Source: Rhodococcus jostii RHA1
GTDB taxonomy: Bacteria; Actinomycetota; Actinomycetes; Mycobacteriales; Mycobacteriaceae
Direction of reading: 5' to 3'
DNA length: 64,000 nt
NCBI RefSeq assembly: GCF_000014565.1
Contig: NC_008268.1
Coordinates: 5,584,501-5,648,500, forward strand
Shown: piece after piece, positions 54,147-63,992 of the stretch
How the letters are laid out: each line of letters opens with the position of its first letter
How positions within the stretch are numbered: position 1 is the first letter of the stretch
Translations under genes and position numbers: made by a program
The notes under the pieces: generated by a model
Told to the model about the DNA's origin: nothing
The model's input: only the letters and a program-made list of their open reading frames with translations
Database searches by the model: none

Positions 54147-54162
54147 CTGCCAAATATGGCCA
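54147..54162. promoter_or_regulatory. GntR operator 4, autoregulatory
   Basis: CTGCC-AAATAT-GGCCA, 16 bases before the gntR ATG. It is the same palindrome as operators 1-3, so the regulator probably represses itself. Confidence 0.7.
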
Positions 54163-54260
54163 GTCATTGTGTCCGCTGAAGATGCAGATTTGTTGGCGCG
54201 GTCTCGGCTCTACCCGTCAAGGGTGCATCCTCCCCACTGTCCGTTAATGGAAAGCCGACG

Positions 54261-55046
54261 TCAGTTCGTATACAGCGCCGCGCCGAGTCCGCCGTCGACC
54301 ACGATGGCTGCGCCGTTCACGAACGACGCGTCGTCCGACACGAGGAACCGCACCACATTGGCGACTTCTGCGGGTTCGGCGATGCGCTCCATCGGATAGG
54401 CAGAGGAAATATCCTGCCGTGCCAGATCGGGGTCGGCGTGGGCAGCGAAGTACTGCTGGACCATCGGGGTGTTCATGTCGCCGGGAAGTACCGCGTTGGC
54501 GCGGATCCCGGCGCGCGCCAATTCGCGCGTCACGGCGATGCTGCGAGTGAGTCCGAGGACCGCGTGTTTACTGGCCGTGTACGCGGTCAGCATGGGGTCG
54601 GCGCTCACCGACAGTACGGAGGCGATGTTGACGATGCTTCCGCCGCGGCCGTGTCGCAGCATCGCTGCTGCGGCGTGTTTGCACACCCAGAAGGGGCCGC
54701 GCACGTTCGTCAGGTCGATGATGTCCCAGTCCTCGTTGGTGGTCTCCAGAAAGCTCCGTTCGATCTGACGCCCAGCATTGTTGACCACGAAGTCGAGCGT
54801 TCCGAAGCTGGTCTCGACCTGTCTGAGGGCGTCGACCACGCTCGGTTCGTCGGTGACATCGGCCTGTACCGCAATGACGGTCCCCTGCAGGTCGTGGGCC
54901 ATCTGTGCGGTTTCCTGCAATGTGTCGGCGTTGCGGCTGAGGGCTACGACGTTGGCGCCGTGTGCGGCCAGCGCCAGGACCGTTGCCCGGCCGAGACCAC
55001 CGGAGGCGCCGGTGACGAGTCCGGATTTAGCTGTGCAAGAGAGCAT
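54261..55046 (-). CDS. short-chain dehydrogenase/reductase
   Basis: 261 residues. KSGLVTGASGGLGRATVLAL, NNAGRQIERSF, Ser in VNIASVLSVSADPMLTAYTA with the YTASK catalytic pair, and VLPGDMNTPMVQQ. Substrate not identifiable. ATG 55046 is preceded by GAGGAAT. It lies between the GntR cluster and the barbiturase genes, divergent from the latter, so either regulon could include it; no GntR palindrome is near it. Confidence 0.88.
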   Translation of the reverse strand: MLSCTAKSGLVTGASGGLGRATVLALAAHGANVVALSRNADTLQETAQMAHDLQGTVIAVQADVTDEPSVVDALRQVETSFGTLDFVVNNAGRQIERSFLETTNEDWDIIDLTNVRGPFWVCKHAAAAMLRHGRGGSIVNIASVLSVSADPMLTAYTASKHAVLGLTRSIAVTRELARAGIRANAVLPGDMNTPMVQQYFAAHADPDLARQDISSAYPMERIAEPAEVANVVRFLVSDDASFVNGAAIVVDGGLGAALYTN

Positions 55047-55340
55047 GTGATTCCTCGAGGTATGGGATCGCGATCGGAAGACCCGTTGCGGTATAACCGA
55101 TCCGGCGCGTCGCGACCGGGCACTCGTCGGGTTCCACGAATGTCTCGGTCAAGGATTCGCCGACCGGGCGGCAAGATGGTTCGATTTCCGAAAACCTACC
55201 CTGGCAAGTGACCCGAGGCCCTGGTTTGCGCAGCCTACTTATCTCACGCTCATCTTCGGTTGGGAGACGGAGACGGAGGAGACGAGCTGGTGACGCGGCG
55301 TGGGCGCATGTGATTTCGCGGGGCGGCGGCGAGTCAGATC

Positions 55341-55376
55341 TGCCCAATAGCAGCTCTGGTTTGGGCAAATATTGCC
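55341..55376. promoter_or_regulatory. inverted repeats between the SDR and barbiturase genes
   Basis: TGCCCAA (55341-55347) and TTGGGCA (55361-55367) are inverses. The palindrome GGCAA-ATA-TTGCC lies at 55364-55376. Half-sites of the same TTGGC/GCCAA type occur around the PucR start at 58445-58470. The gap 55047-55628 holds no gene I can support; these are its clearest signals. Confidence 0.4.
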
Positions 55377-55628
55377 AGTGCTCAAAGGTGGTCGCCCTCA
55401 TAGCGTGGGCGGCGTGAGAGTTCTGATCGGGTTCCCGGTGATCCGCACAGCAGGTGGTGACTTCTGGCGGTGCTCGCCGAGGTCACGACCCGCATGCCGA
55501 TCCGTTGAGATCGGGCGGGGTGGTCGCCACATCCCGCACCGTGTTCACCGTGGACGCGCCGATACCAGCCGAACGATCGTCACCGCCTGATTTTCCTACC
55601 CCGCACGCCCCACACAGAGGAGATGTCA

Positions 55629-56738
55629 ATGCCCGACGCAATCGAGGTCCGCAAGGTTCCGCTGCACAGCGTTTCCGACGCCGGCGAGCTGGCCAAGCTC
55701 ATCGACGACGGCGTGCTCGAAGCGGACCGTGTCGTCGCTGTCATCGGCAAGACCGAGGGCAACGGCGGCGTCAATGACTACACGCGCATCATCGCGGACC
55801 GAGCCTTTCGTGAGGTCCTCTCGGCGAAGGGCCGCCGCAGCGCCGACGAGGTGGCCGAGGTGCCCATTGTCTGGTCCGGCGGGACCGACGGTGTGATCAG
55901 CCCGCACGCAACGATCTTCGCGACTGTGCCAGCCGGGAAGGCGACGAAGACCGACGAGCCGCGGCTGACCGTCGGTGTCGCAATGAGCGAGCAGCTGCTG
56001 CCCGAGGACATCGGTCGCACACCCATGATCACGAAGGTGGCCGCGGCAGTGAAGATGGCGATGGCCAATGCCGGCATCACCGACCCGGCCGACGTGCACT
56101 ACGTGCAGACGAAGACGCCGTTGCTGACGATCCACACCATCCGCGACGCCAAGAGCCGCGGCGAGACGGTGTGGACCGAGCACACCCACGAGTCGATGGA
56201 CCTGTCCAACGGCGTTACGGCACTGGGGATTGCCGTCGCGCTCGGCGAGATCGACATGCCCAGCGACGCCGATGTCATGCACCGCCGGGACCTCTTCTCG
56301 TCGGTGGCATCCTGTTCGTCGGGTGTCGAGTTGGACAGGGCCCAGGTCGTCGTCGTCGGCAATGCGCGTGGCATCGGCGGTCGCTACCGGATCGGGCACA
56401 GCGTGATGAAGGACCCGCTCGACCAGGACGGCATCTGGGCGGCGATCCGGGACGCCGGACTCGAGCTGCCCGAGCGGCCGCACACGAGCGACCTGGACGG
56501 CCAGCTCGTCAACGTCTTCCTCAAGTGTGAAGCGAGCCAGGACGGGACGGTCCGTGGCCGCCGCAACGCGATGCTCGATGACTCGGACGTGCACTGGCAC
56601 CGCCAGATCAAGTCCTGTGTGGGCGGTGTCGCGTCGTCGGTGACGGGTGATCCGGCGGTGTTCGTGTCGGTGTCGGCGGCACACCAGGGTCCGGAGGGCG
56701 GCGGCCCCGTTGCCGCGATCGTCGACCTCGGCCAATAG
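55629..56738 (+). CDS. bar: barbiturase (ring-opening amidohydrolase, AtzD/barbiturase family)
   Basis: 369 residues. The sequence ([80 protein letters not shown]) agrees closely with what I recall of the Rhodococcus barbiturase, including the threefold-repeat Ser/Lys active sites shared with cyanuric acid amidohydrolase. It opens barbiturate to ureidomalonate in oxidative uracil breakdown. ATG 55629 has GAGGAG seven bases upstream (ATG 55623 is too close). An amidase gene follows after a strong hairpin. Confidence 0.88.
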   Translation: MPDAIEVRKVPLHSVSDAGELAKLIDDGVLEADRVVAVIGKTEGNGGVNDYTRIIADRAFREVLSAKGRRSADEVAEVPIVWSGGTDGVISPHATIFATVPAGKATKTDEPRLTVGVAMSEQLLPEDIGRTPMITKVAAAVKMAMANAGITDPADVHYVQTKTPLLTIHTIRDAKSRGETVWTEHTHESMDLSNGVTALGIAVALGEIDMPSDADVMHRRDLFSSVASCSSGVELDRAQVVVVGNARGIGGRYRIGHSVMKDPLDQDGIWAAIRDAGLELPERPHTSDLDGQLVNVFLKCEASQDGTVRGRRNAMLDDSDVHWHRQIKSCVGGVASSVTGDPAVFVSVSAAHQGPEGGGPVAAIVDLGQ

Positions 56739-56758
56739 TTCGTGCTCACACCGTGAGT

Positions 56759-56801
56759 GAGGTTGCGTCGCGGCCCGGCAACCGGGCCGCGACGCAACCT
56801 C
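56759..56801. terminator. 20-bp perfect hairpin between barbiturase and amidase genes
   Basis: Left arm 56759-56778 (GAGGTTGCGTCGCGGCCCGG), loop CAA, right arm 56782-56801, all 20 pairs perfect. It starts 21 bases after the barbiturase stop, so it ends or attenuates that transcript before the amidase gene. Confidence 0.75.
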
Positions 56802-56900
56802 GACCACACCAACCGCCGATCGTGAACGATGCTGCGGTCGGTGTCCATGCACGTCGGCGGTTCGCCGGTATTCACTCTTGAAACGTGGAGAGGTTCACCC

Positions 56901-58403
56901 ATGTCACACGTCATCGACCCCGTCACCGTCGGCGATTCCGGCCCTCGCCCGGGAGCCTCGTGCCAGCCGCGCGAATACGGAGAGCTCGTCATGTGTGACG
57001 CGCTGACGCTCAGTAGTGCGATCAAGAGCCGCGAGGTGTCGTGCATCGACGTGATGACCGCCTATCTCGACCACATCGAATTGCACAATCGCAGTGTCAA
57101 CGCCATTGTCGCCCTGCGTGACCGGGACCAGTTGCTTGCCGAGGCGCGCGAGCGGGACCGCCAACTGGCCGACGGGCACTACCTCGGCTGGATGCACGGG
57201 TTCCCGCACGCCGTCAAGGACCTCTCCGCGGTCAAGGGATTACCGTTCACCTCGGGATCACCGATCTTTGCCGACCGGATCGCCGACGCGGACGACCTGT
57301 TCGTCACGCGGATCAGGGCAGCCGGTGCCATCATCATCGGCAAGACCAACACCCCCGAGTTCGGACTCGGATCCCAAACGTACAACCCGGTCTGGGGGAC
57401 GACGGCGACACCGTACGACACCTCACGCACCGCCGGTGGAAGCAGCGGCGGCGCTGCTGCGGCCCTGGCGTTGCGGATGGTTCCGGTTGCCGACGGCAGT
57501 GACTACATGGGCTCGCTGCGTAATCCGCCGGCCTTCAATAATGTTGTGGGATTTCGCCCGTCGTGGGGCCGCATCCCGGAGGCCGGATTCGTCGCGCAGG
57601 GTGCGGTTGTCGGTCCGATGGGGCGGTCGGTGGCTGATGTGACGCACCTGCTGTCCACGATGGCGGGTCCCGACGCCAACGCCCCGCTGGGCATCGACGA
57701 GGACCCCGAGGTATTCACCCGGAGCCTCGACCGTGACTTCAGCGGGACTCGGATCGCGTGGGTAGGGGACTGGGGCGGGTACATGGCGACGGAACCCGGA
57801 GTCCTCGAACTGTGCGAGTCCGCATTCGAGGCGTTCGGGAACATCGGTTGCCGCGTCGAGGCGGCGCTCCCCGACTACAAGCCCGAGGACATTTGGCAGC
57901 TGTTTCTGAGGTGGCGCTGGTGGGCGCAACTCGGCTTGGTCGACCTCTACAACGACCCGCAGACACGCGCGCAGATGAAGCCCGAGTTCGTGTGGGAGAT
58001 GGAGCACGGAATCGCTCTCTCCGCGCTCGACGTCACCAGGGCTGCGGCGGCACGCAACGACTGGCAGGCGGCCGTCACGAAGATGTTCGAAACCTATGAC
58101 TACATCCTCGCGCCCAGTGCGCAGGTGTTTCCGTTCGACAAGGCCACACACTGGCCCACGACGATCGCGGGCCGGCCGATGGATACCTATCACCGGTGGA
58201 TGGAGACCGTCGCACCGTGGACGATGGCGAGTCTTCCGGTTGCTGCGATGCCGGTCGGTTTCGATGACCGCGGGCTTCCCATGGGAATCCAGATCATTGG
58301 ACGACACGGCGCAGACCGGGCCGTTCTCCAACTCGCCCACGCGTACGAGCAGGCAACGAAGTGGGTGGAGCGTGTGCTTCCGCCCGCGCTCCTCCCGGGC
58401 TGA
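56901..58403 (+). CDS. amidase-signature hydrolase, probable ureidomalonase
   Basis: 500 residues. Catalytic Lys in HGFPHAVKDLSAVKGLPFTS; Ser-rich core RTAGGSSGGAAAALALRMVP; nucleophile Ser in YMGSLRNPPAFNNVVGFRP. The fold is that of amidase-signature enzymes such as AtzE/AtzF and ureidomalonase. Next to barbiturase the expected reaction is ureidomalonate to malonate and urea; a biuret-type substrate is possible if the first enzyme acts on cyanurate. ATG 56901 follows GGAGAGG. Confidence 0.85.
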   Translation: MSHVIDPVTVGDSGPRPGASCQPREYGELVMCDALTLSSAIKSREVSCIDVMTAYLDHIELHNRSVNAIVALRDRDQLLAEARERDRQLADGHYLGWMHGFPHAVKDLSAVKGLPFTSGSPIFADRIADADDLFVTRIRAAGAIIIGKTNTPEFGLGSQTYNPVWGTTATPYDTSRTAGGSSGGAAAALALRMVPVADGSDYMGSLRNPPAFNNVVGFRPSWGRIPEAGFVAQGAVVGPMGRSVADVTHLLSTMAGPDANAPLGIDEDPEVFTRSLDRDFSGTRIAWVGDWGGYMATEPGVLELCESAFEAFGNIGCRVEAALPDYKPEDIWQLFLRWRWWAQLGLVDLYNDPQTRAQMKPEFVWEMEHGIALSALDVTRAAAARNDWQAAVTKMFETYDYILAPSAQVFPFDKATHWPTTIAGRPMDTYHRWMETVAPWTMASLPVAAMPVGFDDRGLPMGIQIIGRHGADRAVLQLAHAYEQATKWVERVLPPALLPG

Positions 58404-58444
58404 GCCGTGTTGGTGACGCGGCGCTGTATCGTCGCCGGCGTACG

Positions 58445-58470
58445 GTTGGCATATGGAAGATGTTGCCAAC
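58445..58470. promoter_or_regulatory. inverted repeat over the pucR start codon
   Basis: GTTGGCA (58445-58451) and TGCCAAC (58464-58470) are perfect inverses on either side of the ATG at 58453. Such a position would allow the regulator to block its own expression. Confidence 0.45.
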
Positions 58471-60167
58471 GGAGAGCGACCACAGGCACATGATTTGCCA
58501 ACACCGGTCGGCTACGAGTTGACGGTTCGAGAGCTGCTGACCCTGCCTAGCCTGACCGGCTCGAAGCTGATCGCGGGGGCTGACGGCCTGGAGCAGATCG
58601 TCCTGCGGGTCAACGTCATCGAGGTGCCGGACATACTGCCGTGGGTCAAGCCGAACGAACTGTTGATCACCACCGGATTCCCGCTGCGGCATGCCGACTC
58701 GGGCCAGCCGTTCGACCCCGCCGCGCTGGTCGAGCTCATCGAAGGTCTCGCCCAGTGCGGCGCTGCCGCACTCGGTGTAAAGGAGGGCCGGTACCTCGAC
58801 GAGCTTCCCGCCGCGATGCTCGAGGCGTCCGACCGTCTCGGGTTTCCGCTGTTCCTCATCCCGCGGGAGATCGGATTCGACGAGGTGATGTCCGAGGTGT
58901 TTACGCACCTCGTCGATCGTCAGGCGTGGGCACTGGACGTTGCGGACCGCATGCACCGTGCCTTGACCAAGATCGTCCTCGAGGGCGGGGATCTGCCGCA
59001 GATTGCGGCGCGGAGCTGTTCGACGCCGCGGTCCTCATCTGCACGCCCGACGGGCGAGTGCAGGCGACAGCTGGTGCGACTCCCAACCTGCAGGCGCTGG
59101 ACGGGTTGCCACTGTTCGACCCGTCCGGCAGGCTTCGTACAGAACGCCTACACCACGGTCTGCAGCCGGCACCGGGCACCGAGGCAGGTCAGATCGCAGT
59201 CGCGCCGGTTGTCGCCGGCGGCACCGACCACGGCCTCATCGTCGCCTTCGTGGCAGAAGGCGGACTGGGCCCGGTCACCGTGCAAGCGCTCGAGCGGGCC
59301 GCCACCGTTGTCGCGTTGGCGGTCACCAAGCAACTCGCGGTGTCGGCCGTCGAATCCAAATTTCGTGGCGACTTCCTGCGCGATGTTCTCAACGGCACCG
59401 CAGGGACGACCGCCCAGATCACGGAACACTGCGCGCAGCTCGAATGGGACGTGAATCGCAGCATGGTGGTCGTCGTCGCAGAGCTCGACCCGGACGCCGA
59501 TCCGGCGACGGCCGGCCGGACGACACCCACGCCGGTTGCCGGGCGAATGCCGCAACAGCGGCTCACCGCTGCCTGGCAGCAGGTGGTCCGTCGCAGGGAT
59601 CGGTTCGCACCGGTAGTTGGCTTCAGTCATGAAGTGGTGGCCTTGATGCCGGTGGACGGCAGTGACACCAAAACTGTGATCGAGGATCTGATCGCAGCCG
59701 TCACCGGGGACCGTGGAGGCGGCCGGCATTCGTTCTGCACCGGAGTCAGTCGCGTCATCGACTCGGTGGCCGGCATCCCGCAGGCGTACGCCCAGGCGCG
59801 GAAGGCGGTGACGGTGGGGCGGCGGATGCGCGGGAACGGTACTGTCGCCCACTTCGACGGCCTGGGCGTCCACAGACTGCTCTCCCTGGTCGACGACAGC
59901 GCTGAACTCCAAGCCTTCGCCAGTGAGGTCCTCGGCTCGCTGGCCGACGACGCCGACGAGGCGATCGATCTCCGCCAGACGCTGCAGGCACTCCTGGACA
60001 CCAACTGCAACGTCGCCGAGACTGCACGCGTCCTGCATTTCCACTACAACACGTTGCGTTACCGGATCGGCAAGTTGGAGAGCATCGTCGGCCCTTTCAC
60101 GACGGATCCGATACTGCGCTTGGATGTGGCGCTTGCATTGCGGGTCGTGGAGATGGAGGGTTTGTAG
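58453..60167 (+). pseudogene. frameshifted PucR-family regulator of the pyrimidine genes
   Basis: From ATG 58453 the frame gives the PucR N-terminal domain (LTVRELLTLPSLTGSKLIAG; VNVIEVPDILPWVKPNELLI) up to GGDLPQIAA near 59010. The rest continues in another frame: ELFDAAVLICTPDGRVQATA, a GGDEF-like middle part, and the terminal HTH NCNVAETARVLHFHYNTLRY ending at 60167. A small deletion or sequencing error at 59005-59020 accounts for it. PucR proteins activate purine or pyrimidine catabolism, which fits the two genes upstream. Confidence 0.75.
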
Positions 60168-60909
60168 CCGATCAGCGGTGGCCGTGTCGGGGACGCTCGA
60201 AGGAGGCCTGCGGATCGAGGCCGGTCCGCATGCGCCACGCCGTCAGGGCAAGTCCGAGGCACACCAACTGTGCCGGTAGAATATGTTGTGTCACAAGTGA
60301 TCACGGATCCGAGCTGCTCGGACTCGTCCCGGCGGTGCTGGGCAAGGAGCGTCTTCGCCGAAAGCGATCCGCACCCACCTGCGCCTGCCTGTTTGCCTCG
60401 AGAGGAGAAGTGCAAGGGACGCAATGTCGTCGACCGGCCCATCGGGAACGACAAAAGCAGTGGCGGGCCCGCCATCCCTTACGGCAACCTCACCTCGAGT
60501 AAGGGACATGCGCGAGCCGGAGCAATCAGCGCTCGTATGCCGCGAAAACATCTGCCGCGCTCATGAGGGCATCGGCGATGTTTGCTCAATTAGTTTGCAA
60601 ATTTTGGTAGGGAGTACCAGCGTTGCACCCCGGGCATCAATGGAAGAGTGGGTGAAGTTGGCGGGAGTACCCCCATAGTCAGTCCCGCGGATATATGACG
60701 TGGCGGCGCGCCACTTCTTCTCTCCGGCTGCCCTTGCCGGAATCTCGATCTCCGCGCGTTTGCACAACGGGACTTCTGGAAGGAGGCCAGGACACATTCG
60801 CCTGAGCAACCACGACGCCTTGACTACCCGTCACGTCGGTGGGCGGCACTGGTCTTCGGCAAGCTAGGAGCTCGCCGCTCACCGTCCACCGCCCTGTGAG
60901 AGGAAACCA
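60168..60909. other. gene-free stretch of 740 bases
   Basis: Open frames are present on both strands, but none has a ribosome site plus recognisable sequence, and codon use does not fit the neighbours. GC content is locally lower (for example 60590-60680). It may be decayed sequence; I see no repeat or RNA gene in it. Confidence 0.4.
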
Positions 60910-61191
60910 ATGAATGCTTTGCACTACGTCGGTATTGCGCTGCTCATTGTTTCGAACGTACTGATCCCCCCGACGCTTCTGCGATTCCAGAACGGCGCCA
61001 GCCAGTTTCTGCGCTCGACCGTCACCTTGGCATTGGCTGGGTCGGCAGCAATGCTGGTAAGCGCACTGACCTCCATCGATGCTTCAGTTGGACAGCGGTG
61101 GGCTACCGCGCTTGCCGGAGTCCTCAGCGGCAGCGTCGTGGCTGCAACCATTGCACTGGTGATCGAGCCCCGATTCACCGAATCGGGCTAG
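60910..61191 (+). CDS. small three-helix membrane protein, unknown
   Basis: 93 residues: YVGIALLIVSNVLIPPTLLR, VTLALAGSAAMLVSALTSID and ATALAGVLSGSVVAATIALV are three membrane segments with short loops. No family recognised. ATG 60910 follows GAGAGGAAA by a normal distance. It stands alone. Confidence 0.6.
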   Translation: MNALHYVGIALLIVSNVLIPPTLLRFQNGASQFLRSTVTLALAGSAAMLVSALTSIDASVGQRWATALAGVLSGSVVAATIALVIEPRFTESG

Positions 61192-61603
61192 CCCGGATTC
61201 GGACAGCGGCAGTCCAACGAGTGGCCGGCGGTGCCCGGTCGCCTGTATGAGGTAAGTCCTGCAATGGTCAGATCGTTCTGGTGGGCACAGAGTTTCACGA
61301 GTCGCGTTTTGTGCGGGAATCTCAATCTGACTGGCAGTGCCCCCGATGCGATGGCGCTCGAGCGCTGGAGAGCGGGTCCCAAGCCCGGCTGTCGGACCTG
61401 TGCGAACTTGGGATTGGTGGGGACGGCGCGCAAACTGACATTCTCGTTGCCGAGTGCGAACAAATCATGAGTGACACGGTGCAGGTCAGAGCGTTTCTCT
61501 GGTAGTCGACTAACGCCACGGTCGACCTGGAGGTCGAGAATATTGACAAGATCGCGGGAATCCGCTGATGACCGGACCGTGAGAATCCTACGCCAATCAG
61601 CAC

Positions 61604-61699
61604 CGGCCGCTACAAATCTCCCTGTACGTTCCACTGGTTGCCGAGCTCCCGAACGGCGCCACCGGCAAGGTCCTCGAGCACGAACTGCGCCGAGGCTGA
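61604..61699 (+). pseudogene. C-terminal scrap of an AMP-dependent acyl-CoA ligase
   Basis: About 30 codons ending at TGA 61699 read VPLVAELPNGATGKVLEHEL, the catalytic-lysine end of acyl-CoA ligases (PxxxTGKVxxxxLR). Nothing ligase-like precedes it in any frame, so it is the leftover of a deleted gene. The remainder of 61192-61720 shows no supportable gene. Confidence 0.5.
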
Positions 61700-61720
61700 A
61701 TTCGCTCCGGCTCATCGCCG

Positions 61721-62365
61721 CTACGGCGGAGAGATGAGCCGGATCACCCCATCGAGTATCAGCTCGATCTTGTCTGCGCCGAAGTTGTGGGGCTCGAGGG
61801 GGGCGATGATCGCCAACCCGTCACCCATCGCCCCGATTTGATCGACGAGGATCACCGCGGATACGTCATCGCGGATCGTGCCGCGCCGCTGGCCTTCCCG
61901 GACAACGTCGGCGAAGCGCGCACGATAACTCGCGTATCGCCGAGCGATGGTCTCCCGCAATTTCGCGTCGAATTGCGTATTGGCCAGCAGTTGCGACATC
62001 ACATGGGAGAATTCCGGTTCCCCGACCGACATTTCCAGCCATTGCTGCAGCAGTCCACGGATGTCTGCCTCCGGTGCGACGGCATCGAGCAGTGTGTCGT
62101 ACCGGTCGAAGCGGCTTTCCGCGAGCGCGTGGACGAGGTCGCTCTTGTTGGCGAAATAGTAGGTCACCGCCCCCGTCGTATATCCAGCGCGTTCGGCGAC
62201 TTTTCGAAGCGACGCTCTCGCGAACCCCTGCTCGGCGATGACGCTGGTGGCCGCTCTGAGCAGCTCCGCCCTCTTCTCCTCGTGATCGCCTACCGGGCGC
62301 CCGGGTCCTCGCATCGGGGGTGCCGTGTGTTCGGCACCATCCGGGTCGTTCGTCTGCGTGAGCAT
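61721..62365 (-). CDS. TetR-family transcriptional regulator
   Basis: 214 residues. HTH: AATSVIAEQGFARASLRKVA and ERAGYTTGAVTYYFANKSDL; a C-terminal helical ligand domain follows (BetI-like in look, with QQWLEMSVGEPEFSHVMSQL). ATG 62365 is the only good start. It lies on the same strand downstream of the MFS transporter gene, with a hairpin between them, so it has its own promoter. Targets may include the transporter or the lost ligase gene. Confidence 0.88.
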   Translation of the reverse strand: MLTQTNDPDGAEHTAPPMRGPGRPVGDHEEKRAELLRAATSVIAEQGFARASLRKVAERAGYTTGAVTYYFANKSDLVHALAESRFDRYDTLLDAVAPEADIRGLLQQWLEMSVGEPEFSHVMSQLLANTQFDAKLRETIARRYASYRARFADVVREGQRRGTIRDDVSAVILVDQIGAMGDGLAIIAPLEPHNFGADKIELILDGVIRLISPP

Positions 62366-62462
62366 GGTCCCATCATCACATCGACGCCGCCCCGGATCGA
62401 CCCCGCGGGCATCTGCACGGTGCCGAGCAGCCTTCCAACGTGGTTTCGGTTCCTGGCGACAA

Positions 62463-62496
62463 CGGGCCGCCGGGCCTTTCCAGACCGGGCGGCCCG
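62463..62496. terminator. hairpin after the MFS transporter gene
   Basis: CGGGCCGCC and GGCGGCCCG pair perfectly around a 16-base loop that can itself pair further (GG/CC). It lies 18 bases past the transporter stop. Confidence 0.6.
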
Positions 62497-62513
62497 CTCG
62501 TACGCGACTGTGG

Positions 62514-63992
62514 TCAGTCGGCAGGTCGCAACTCGCGCGCCGAGACTTCTTCCAACGACTTGTTGGCCGTCTTCGGGCCGAACCCGAACACCACGATCGC
62601 GGACACGATGTACACCGCGGCTGCGCTGATCATCAGGCCCGACCGGTCGAGACCCCATTCGTCTGCGCTGTAGATGGCGGCGCCGAGCACGCCTGAGAGA
62701 ACGCCACCCAGTCGGCCGAGACTGAAAATGACGCCGGTGCCCAGACCTCGGGCCTCGGTGGGCATTGTTTCGGGAATGTAGGCGTAATAGACGGAGAACA
62801 CGACACCGGTGAGAATGCCCGCGGCGCCGCCCGCGATGGCGACCACGACATTGCTGGTAGCGAGGCCGAGCGCCAGGATCGGGAGCGCCGAAGCCGCCGA
62901 CGACCAGAGAATGAGTGCTTTACGCTCCATCCGGTCGATCAGCAATACGGTGACGAGTGGAGTGAGCGCATACACGAGCGACCAGGCGAACTGGAGTGTG
63001 TAGGCGTCGGTCTCGGAGTATTGCAGCGAATCGATTAGCACATAGACCGACCAGTTCTGATACATGTAGAGCCCGAGTGTGGCGCCGAACCAGCCGAAGC
63101 CGACGACGGCGACCAGCCGGAGCATCTTCTTGTTTCGCACCAGTTCGCGCAGGGTGTATTGGGTGCCGGTTTCGATGCGTACGATGGGCGTCGGCAGCGG
63201 TTTGCCCGCGTGCCGGGCCCTGCCTTCGAGGTCGGCGACCTGCTTGTCGGCGGCGTCGAGATCTCCTTGGCCGACCTGCCAGCGCACCGATTCCGGGAGC
63301 AAGAGGCGGACGGCGGGGGCGATGAGCAAGCCGACTGTGCCGAATAGGAACAGGTAGCGCCAGGTTCCCGGCGCGCTGTTGGGCAGCATGTACAGCGACA
63401 GTGCGCCGAGGATGGGGGCAGTGAGGGTGAAGGCGATCGTGGCGATGGCGACGAAGCGTCCCCGCGATTTCGACGGGAACATCTCGGCGATGTACACGAG
63501 CAAGACCGAGGTCGCCGCCTGCACACCTATGCCGGTGATGATCCGGGAGACCAGCAGCCAGGAGTATTCGGGCATTGCCGCCGACATCAGTGAGGCGAGG
63601 GAGTAGACCACCGTCGCCCACACCAGCACCGTGCGGCGTCCGAACCGGTCGGCCAGTCGCCCGCCGATGAGCGCGCCGACGAGCATGCCGACGAAGAAGA
63701 CGCTGCCTATGGTGCCGATCTGGCCGGTGGTGAGATTCGCGTCGGATTGCAGTGCCGGTGCGATGTAGATGAAAAGCCCGTTGTCGTAGTACTCGATCAT
63801 CAAATTGATCGCGATGAGGCCAATCCACACGATGTGTGGTTTCAGTACCGGGAGCCGGTCCAGCCGGGCGACGATTTCGGGCCCGTGCAGGGGTGGGCTG
63901 ACACGGTCGGAAGTGGTGGGCTGCTGTGTCAAGGTGTGCTCACTGATGTCGATCACACCGTCGCGGTGTGATGGGGATGGAGGCGTCGACAC
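62514..63992 (-). CDS. MFS transporter (sugar/organic acid porter type)
   Basis: About 492 residues, twelve transmembrane helices. The MFS signature after helix 2 reads GALIGGRLADRFGRRTVLVW; the second-half loop has the YAYIPETMPTEARGLGTGVI motif. It is probably uptake of an organic acid or aromatic compound; substrate unknown. GTG 63992 is near the window edge and GTG 63956 is equally possible; a palindrome covers the latter. It may be the transporter for the nearby barbiturate genes, but nothing in the sequence proves it. Confidence 0.85.
   Translation of the reverse strand: MSTPPSPSHRDGVIDISEHTLTQQPTTSDRVSPPLHGPEIVARLDRLPVLKPHIVWIGLIAINLMIEYYDNGLFIYIAPALQSDANLTTGQIGTIGSVFFVGMLVGALIGGRLADRFGRRTVLVWATVVYSLASLMSAAMPEYSWLLVSRIITGIGVQAATSVLLVYIAEMFPSKSRGRFVAIATIAFTLTAPILGALSLYMLPNSAPGTWRYLFLFGTVGLLIAPAVRLLLPESVRWQVGQGDLDAADKQVADLEGRARHAGKPLPTPIVRIETGTQYTLRELVRNKKMLRLVAVVGFGWFGATLGLYMYQNWSVYVLIDSLQYSETDAYTLQFAWSLVYALTPLVTVLLIDRMERKALILWSSAASALPILALGLATSNVVVAIAGGAAGILTGVVFSVYYAYIPETMPTEARGLGTGVIFSLGRLGGVLSGVLGAAIYSADEWGLDRSGLMISAAAVYIVSAIVVFGFGPKTANKSLEEVSARELRPAD
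63952..63972. promoter_or_regulatory. palindrome at the MFS gene start
   Basis: ATCACACCG-TCG-CGGTGTGAT is a perfect 9+3+9 palindrome at the 5' end of the MFS gene, overlapping GTG 63956. It is a possible operator if translation starts there, or inside the gene otherwise. Confidence 0.4.

Noticed and set aside
55364..55376. Fifth site of the GntR regulon
   Set aside because: GGCAA-ATA-TTGCC has the half-sites in the opposite arrangement and different spacing from the four GntR operators.
61188..61715. 175-codon open frame on the minus strand
   Set aside because: Overlaps the ligase remnant, Arg-rich and featureless; probably not translated.
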